DNA of 64,000 nt, taken from contig NZ_AUGK01000003.1 of the NCBI RefSeq assembly GCF_000422625.1, positions 258,813-322,812 on the forward strand, read 5' to 3'. A program made the translations under genes and the position numbers. The stretch comes from Adlercreutzia mucosicola DSM 19490. Its GTDB lineage: Bacteria > Actinomycetota > Coriobacteriia > Coriobacteriales > Eggerthellaceae. Shown piece by piece: positions 60,304 through 64,000 of this stretch. The notes beneath the pieces are model-generated. The model had not been told where the DNA came from. It ran no database searches and saw only the letters and a list, made by a program, of their open reading frames with translations. Position 1 is the first letter of the stretch, and each line of letters starts with the position of its first letter.

Positions 60304-61746
60304 ATGGACAGGCAGCAGTTCATCGGGGCTGTCGCCGCTTGCGTTGCCAAGTACGCGGATTCCTACGAGATTTACGCGAGGTCGGCTGTCATCGCGCAGG
60401 CGATTCTGGAAAGCGGCTGGGGTGAGTCCACTCTGGCCGCTGTCTACCACAACTACTTCGGTCTCAAGTGCGGAACGAAGTGGACTGGCAGATCGGTGAA
60501 TCTCAGCACCAAGGAGGAGTACGAACCCGGAACGCTCACCACGATCACCGACAACTTCCGCGTCTACGACAGCATGGAGGACGGGATCAAGGGCTACTTC
60601 GAGTTCATTCAGCTCCCGCGCTACAGCAACCTTCGCGGCATTCGCGACCCCGAGAAGTACCTACAGACCATCAAGGACGACGGCTATACGACAAGCTCCA
60701 CTTATGTGAGTTCCTGCATGGCTCTCGTCAAGCAATTCGATCTCACGCAGTACGACGCTGCGGGAAATGAGGGAGCCATGACCACATATATCGCACAGGC
60801 TTCCTGCGACGAGCGCGGCAAGTACGTCGGCGGTCAAGCGGGAAACCAATCGGGTACGGAGCTTAACACTCGTGCGCTTTGGGACAACAACTGGCTTTCA
60901 CTGGTCGTGTGGAAGAGCGCCGATGCCGCTAGAGCGTGTGCTACTGCGGCGTCGAGGGCGGTGTCGAACCTCCATATCGGCTACGACCAAGGCGAGCGCA
61001 ACACCATCCTTCCTCCTGCGGAAGCGGTCAGCTACGACCTGTCGAAGATCGCGAAGGACTGCGAATGCGACTGCTCGTCCCTCGCGAGCGTCTGCGGCAT
61101 CGCCGCCGGTGCAGCCAAGTCGATCATGTACGCCGGTGGCAATCTCGGCTACACGGGCAACCTCGCCGAGCGTCTTGAGCAGACGGGTCTCGTGACCGTG
61201 TATCGCGGGCTGTCCTACTCGCAAATCCAGCAGAAGGCGCAGGTCGGCTCGATTCTCGTTTCGGGCGGGCATGCCGTGATCGTGGTGAGCGGCAACGCTC
61301 CGAGCGGTTCCGCGTCCGCAGGCTCTACGGCAACCGTGGTCGGCGGCACCATCGACGAGCTTGCTCGGGCAGTCATCGCCGGTCGCTACGGCACGGGAGA
61401 AGCCCGCAAAGCGGCACTTGGAGACAAGTACGCTCAGGTTCAGGCTCGCGTCAACGAGCTGTTGAACGGAACGCCCAACGCAGCTGGCACTTCGACTGGC
61501 AAGCCGAGGATCATCGCCGGAACCTACAAGGTCGTCGCATCCTCGCTCAACGTCCGCGATGCGCCCGGTATGTCTGGAAGTGTCGTCGCTTCCTACAGCT
61601 ATGGGCAGACCATCAACAGCATCGCAGCCGACGTTGTGGAGCGCGATGGCTACATATGGGCGCACTACACCGCATATAGCGGCGCGACGCGCTACGTCGC
61701 CATCGGCACGTCCAACGGCTCTGAGAAGTACCTCGTGAAGGCTTAG
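60304..61746 (+). CDS. Multi-domain endolysin (glucosaminidase, NlpC/P60-like, Cpl-7, SH3b)
   Basis: The 480-residue protein has four modules. Residues 1-155 are a glucosaminidase with AQAILESGWGES (catalytic Glu36) and YFGLKC. Residues 158-335 resemble an NlpC/P60-type amidase/peptidase with CECDCSSLAS (Cys257) and GGHAVIV (His323). Residues 349-387 hold a Cpl-7 wall-binding repeat (IDELARAVIAGRYGTGEARK). Residues 400-480 hold an SH3b domain (YKVVASSLNVRDAPG). Two different bond specificities plus two binding modules suit lysis of the actinobacterial wall. It starts 2 bases after the holin stop. Confidence 0.9.
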   Translation: MDRQQFIGAVAACVAKYADSYEIYARSAVIAQAILESGWGESTLAAVYHNYFGLKCGTKWTGRSVNLSTKEEYEPGTLTTITDNFRVYDSMEDGIKGYFEFIQLPRYSNLRGIRDPEKYLQTIKDDGYTTSSTYVSSCMALVKQFDLTQYDAAGNEGAMTTYIAQASCDERGKYVGGQAGNQSGTELNTRALWDNNWLSLVVWKSADAARACATAASRAVSNLHIGYDQGERNTILPPAEAVSYDLSKIAKDCECDCSSLASVCGIAAGAAKSIMYAGGNLGYTGNLAERLEQTGLVTVYRGLSYSQIQQKAQVGSILVSGGHAVIVVSGNAPSGSASAGSTATVVGGTIDELARAVIAGRYGTGEARKAALGDKYAQVQARVNELLNGTPNAAGTSTGKPRIIAGTYKVVASSLNVRDAPGMSGSVVASYSYGQTINSIAADVVERDGYIWAHYTAYSGATRYVAIGTSNGSEKYLVKA

Positions 61747-61756
61747 GAGGTTCGCT

Positions 61757-62776
61757 ATGGCTATCCAACTTAGACGCGGCTCCTACGACCAGTTCGATCC
61801 GACGAAGCTGGTGTCCGGCGAGGGCGCGGTCGTTCTCGAAGGCGACCCGAACGTCGAGGACGGGAAGGCTCTCTATATTTGCTTCTCCACCGGCAGCGCC
61901 AAGCGCATGGCTACATTCGAGGACATGGACGACATCGCCCAAGCCCTCGAAGACGAGTTCACCGATCAGGTGGGCGGTGCGGTCTCAAAGGCCGAGCAAT
62001 TCATCACCACGGCCACAGCTCAGGAAGTGTCCCGTGTTCAGGCGGAAGGCGACCGTGACGCAGCTGAGACCGACCGCGACGAAGCCGAGCAGATTCGCGA
62101 GTTCAACGAGCAACAGCGTCAGGTACACGAACTTGCCCGCGAAGGCAACGAGGAAAACCGCGAGGAAGCGGAAGCTCAACGGGCTGCGGCTGAACGGGCG
62201 CGTGTTGCGGCGGAGAGCGGCAGGGAGACGGCAGAGACCAACCGCGAGCTTGAGGAAGCCCGCAGGACTGCCCGGTTCGCTCAGATGGAGTTGTTGTCTA
62301 AGGGATGGCTGCGCCACTACTGCCTTGAGGGCGAGTACGACCCCGACACCCTCGTGCCGACGATCGAGAACCCGAACACGGCGACAATCTACTTCGTTCC
62401 CTCAGACGACCCCTCGGACGACAACATGTGGGTCGAGTGGATCGTAGGCGAGGACGATGACGGCTGGGAGCGCCTTGGCACTACCGAGTCGAAGATCGCT
62501 CCTGTCACGACCTCCCAAATCGACGGTATCGCGAACGGCGAGACGCCCACTGGTTCGGAAGTGGTCACCTTGACAGGGCTGGCCTATTTCTGGTCTGTGC
62601 TGTGGTCGAAGCTGACGGCTGCGTTCGCACCGCTCATCCATGTCCACGCACCGGCATCGGCCACCGCGAACGGCTTCATGACATCCGACGACAAGCAGAA
62701 GCTCGACAGGATTCACAACACGGTCACTTGGGGCGACCTCAACGGAACGACAACTTGGGGAGAATTGAAGGGATAA
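61757..62776 (+). CDS. Baseplate/tail fibre protein with coiled-coil stalk
   Basis: The 339-residue protein starts AIQLRRGSYDQFDPTKLVSG, the common N-terminus of phage fibre or upper-baseplate proteins that attaches to the tail. Residues 70-180 form a long Glu/Ala/Arg coiled coil (EQFITTATAQEVSRVQAEG, RDAAETDRDEAEQIREFNEQ). The C-terminal half includes IHVHAPASATANGFMTSDDKQKL, a fibre motif. It probably carries the variable receptor-binding protein encoded next. Confidence 0.82.
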   Translation: MAIQLRRGSYDQFDPTKLVSGEGAVVLEGDPNVEDGKALYICFSTGSAKRMATFEDMDDIAQALEDEFTDQVGGAVSKAEQFITTATAQEVSRVQAEGDRDAAETDRDEAEQIREFNEQQRQVHELAREGNEENREEAEAQRAAAERARVAAESGRETAETNRELEEARRTARFAQMELLSKGWLRHYCLEGEYDPDTLVPTIENPNTATIYFVPSDDPSDDNMWVEWIVGEDDDGWERLGTTESKIAPVTTSQIDGIANGETPTGSEVVTLTGLAYFWSVLWSKLTAAFAPLIHVHAPASATANGFMTSDDKQKLDRIHNTVTWGDLNGTTTWGELKG

Positions 62777-62781
62777 CGATT

Positions 62782-63729
62782 ATGAGTACTATGACATCAT
62801 TCGCTAATCTTGAGAAACCGGCATACGGCGACGACGTGGACATCGCGGTCATCAACGGAAACGCCGACATCATCGACGGTCTACTAAAAGGACTCGACGA
62901 CACCGACGAGAACCAAGAGGATCGGATCGCTTACTTGGAGAGCGACAACCTCGATACCATCGCAGGCAGGAGCCTTGCTATCGTCTTCGCCGACGAGATC
63001 GCCGGTTACGCGAACATCTGGGCTTGGCTCAAGGCCAGAGTTCAAGCCGCGAACTTCACCGGTTTGCGCATTCGCGACTACATCGACGTGGTGACTACGA
63101 AATACGGCACCGTGCGCTACCAGATCGGGGCGTTCGACCCCTACTACCAGTGTTCCGATTCGCCGCTGTCTCACCATGTGATAATGGTGCCGACAGCACC
63201 CGTGGAGCTGAACGCTTCGACAACCTACGTCACTAACGGCAGCTACATCATGTGGAACACCACAGCCACCAATCAGGGCACCAGCGCGGAGAAGTCGCCC
63301 TACCTCGTCAGCAATCTGCACAAGTGGGAGATCAACGATTACCTGCCGTCGCTGCCACAGATGGTGCGCAACGCGATCCTTCCGTACAGGTCGCTGGCCG
63401 AGACCCGCTACAGCGCTTCCGGCGCTCTCAACGCTTCCAACGGCTGGGAGTGGAAGAACCTCGGGGAAATCTGGTCTCCTTCTGAAATGGAGGTCTACGG
63501 CTGCTGCGTCTGGGGCACCCCGGGATATTCGGTCGGTATGGACTGCCAGTTCCCGATCTTCAAGCAGACCAAAGACCGCATTCAGGGACAGCGGGTCAAC
63601 TGGTGGCTGCGCTCCGCGCACGGCGCGTCGGCGTCGAACGTGTGCAGTGTCAACAGCACTGGCCATGCCAACTACAATTCGGCTGCGAACACGTGGGTTC
63701 GCCCGCTGCCCTGCTTCCTCGTAGGCTGA
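62782..63729 (+). CDS. DGR target protein: tail receptor-binding protein with C-type-lectin-like variable end
   Basis: The 315-residue protein starts at ATG 62782 after GAAGGGA. Residues 190-315 have the DUF6273/formylglycine-lectin pattern: YLPSLPQMVRNAILPY, WSPSEMEVYGCCVWG, FPIFKQTKDRI, then VNWWLRSAHGASASNV, CSVNSTGHANYN and WVRPLPCFLVG ending right at the stop. Lectin-fold proteins ending in WWLRS...Asn-rich...VRP are classic variable proteins of diversity-generating retroelements: AAC/AAT codons at the tip are mutated through adenine-directed reverse transcription. The hairpins and Avd-like gene that follow support this. Confidence 0.82.
   Translation: MSTMTSFANLEKPAYGDDVDIAVINGNADIIDGLLKGLDDTDENQEDRIAYLESDNLDTIAGRSLAIVFADEIAGYANIWAWLKARVQAANFTGLRIRDYIDVVTTKYGTVRYQIGAFDPYYQCSDSPLSHHVIMVPTAPVELNASTTYVTNGSYIMWNTTATNQGTSAEKSPYLVSNLHKWEINDYLPSLPQMVRNAILPYRSLAETRYSASGALNASNGWEWKNLGEIWSPSEMEVYGCCVWGTPGYSVGMDCQFPIFKQTKDRIQGQRVNWWLRSAHGASASNVCSVNSTGHANYNSAANTWVRPLPCFLVG
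63594..63729 (+). other. Predicted DGR variable region (VR) with GC-rich IMH-like end
   Basis: The last ~136 bases of the target gene contain an excess of AAC/AAT codons at exposed lectin positions, then a GC-rich stretch CGCCCGCTGCCCTGC near the stop, as expected for an initiation-of-mutagenic-homology element. The template repeat is not in the window, so the boundaries are estimates. Confidence 0.6.
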
Positions 63730-63763
63730 TGCGAAGCAGCAGCCGTATAATGTACTCCTCATA

Positions 63764-63784
63764 GCGCCCGCCTTGCGCGGGCGC
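63764..63784 (+). repeat. GC-rich hairpin downstream of the VR
   Basis: GCGCCCGC-CTTGC-GCGGGCGC is an 8-bp perfect stem with a 5-base loop, 35 bases after the target stop. DGRs usually need such a hairpin or cruciform just behind the VR. Confidence 0.65.
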
Positions 63785-63790
63785 ATCCCC

Positions 63791-63807
63791 CTCCCGCGAA
63801 GCGGGAG
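63791..63807 (+). repeat. Second GC-rich hairpin downstream of the VR
   Basis: CTCCCGC-GAA-GCGGGAG is a 7-bp perfect stem with a 3-base loop. A further AT-type stem, GATTTT-TGC-AAAATC, follows at about 63813-63827. Together with the first hairpin they fill the gap before the Avd gene; one may also act as a terminator. Confidence 0.6.
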
Positions 63808-63831
63808 TCGCTGGATTTTTGCAAAATCGCA

Positions 63832-63841
63832 GGGGGGGGGG
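63832..63841. repeat. Homopolymer run of ten G
   Basis: G10 lies 35 bases before the Avd-like start codon, in its leader or promoter region. Such tracts change length during replication. Confidence 0.9.
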
Positions 63842-63876
63842 TACCTTCGTACGGATTCTCTGGAAGGATACCCACT

Positions 63877-64000
63877 ATGAGCGGTATTTTCGTTAGAAAC
63901 AGAAATCTCTCTACCTTCGAGTTCTACAACTCGGCGATTCAGATAAGCAAGGAAGTCAACCGTCTGGTCGCATCCGAAACCGTGGTGCCCAAGAAGCGCA
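63877..64000 (+). CDS. Probable DGR accessory protein Avd (3' end outside window)
   Basis: The ATG at 63877 follows GGAAGG. The 41 visible residues (RNRNLSTFEFYNSAIQISKE, then VNRLVASETVVPKKR) resemble the N-terminus of Avd-type four-helix-bundle proteins: a short basic lead, S-x-x-E-F-Y/H-N helix 1, and a loop with Pro-Lys-Lys-Arg before helix 2. Avd binds the reverse transcriptase and template RNA in DGRs. The gene runs off the window; an RT gene should follow. Confidence 0.62.
   Translation, partial: MSGIFVRNRNLSTFEFYNSAIQISKEVNRLVASETVVPKKR

Noticed and set aside
21197..64000. CRISPR array in the prophage
   Set aside because: The repeats found (GGTGGA iterons, CGACTTT triplet, operator array) are too short, irregular or few and lack uniform spacers.

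Overview
The window is GC-rich actinobacterial DNA. The gene content points to class Coriobacteriia, most likely family Eggerthellaceae (Eggerthella, Gordonibacter or a relative). The clues are membrane-anchored LuxR-type regulators with a long hydrophobic N-terminal half, a twin-arginine FAD-dependent reductase divergent from such a regulator, an FAQTG-anchored pilin-like protein and a cobalamin-controlled ECF importer. The taxonomy is inferred from content, not from a database search.

Bases 1-21196 are host chromosome. In order they hold the 3' end of a LuxR regulator; a two-domain PPK2 (pap); a 38-residue membrane peptide with its own promoter and terminator; a class B sortase; purM-purN; a 151-bp element with terminal inverted repeats; an orphan XdhC-type protein; a cobalamin riboswitch followed by a DUF4430 lipoprotein and an ECF transporter (T component, fused double ATPase, S component); a LuxR regulator divergent from a Tat lipoprotein flavoprotein; an ATP-grasp protein; a surface pilin-like protein; two tandem flippase-like membrane proteins; a hotdog thioesterase; and tRNA-Pro(CGG).

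From the 3' end of tRNA-Pro (about 21262) to the right edge is an apparently near-complete siphovirus-type prophage whose right end lies outside the window. A leftward lysogeny module (large serine integrase, XRE repressor) is followed by an early region. That region has an SNF2 helicase, a PP-loop protein, a family B DNA polymerase fused in frame to an ERF-like annealing protein, a YqaJ exonuclease, an SSB-like protein, a VRR-NUC nuclease, a prim-pol, a MazG-zincin fusion, many small proteins, a frameshifted cytosine methyltransferase and an SF3 helicase with iteron-like repeats. A lower-GC island with its own operators, XRE protein and serine resolvase sits between the small and large terminase genes. 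The late genes follow in standard order: terminase, portal, scaffold, capsid, connectors, tail terminator, tail tube, frameshifting tail chaperones, tape measure, distal tail, tail tip, holin and a multi-domain lysin, then receptor-binding proteins.

The most striking feature is at the right edge. The last tail protein ends in a C-type-lectin-like Asn-rich variable region, followed by GC-rich hairpins and the start of a probable Avd gene. This is the front half of a diversity-generating retroelement; its template repeat and reverse transcriptase should lie just past base 64000. Other notable points are a textbook GGGAAAA slippery site for the tail chaperone, a polymerase-annealase fusion with an internal start site, a C9-tract frameshift in the methyltransferase, and an integrase whose last codons and stop lie in the host tRNA gene.
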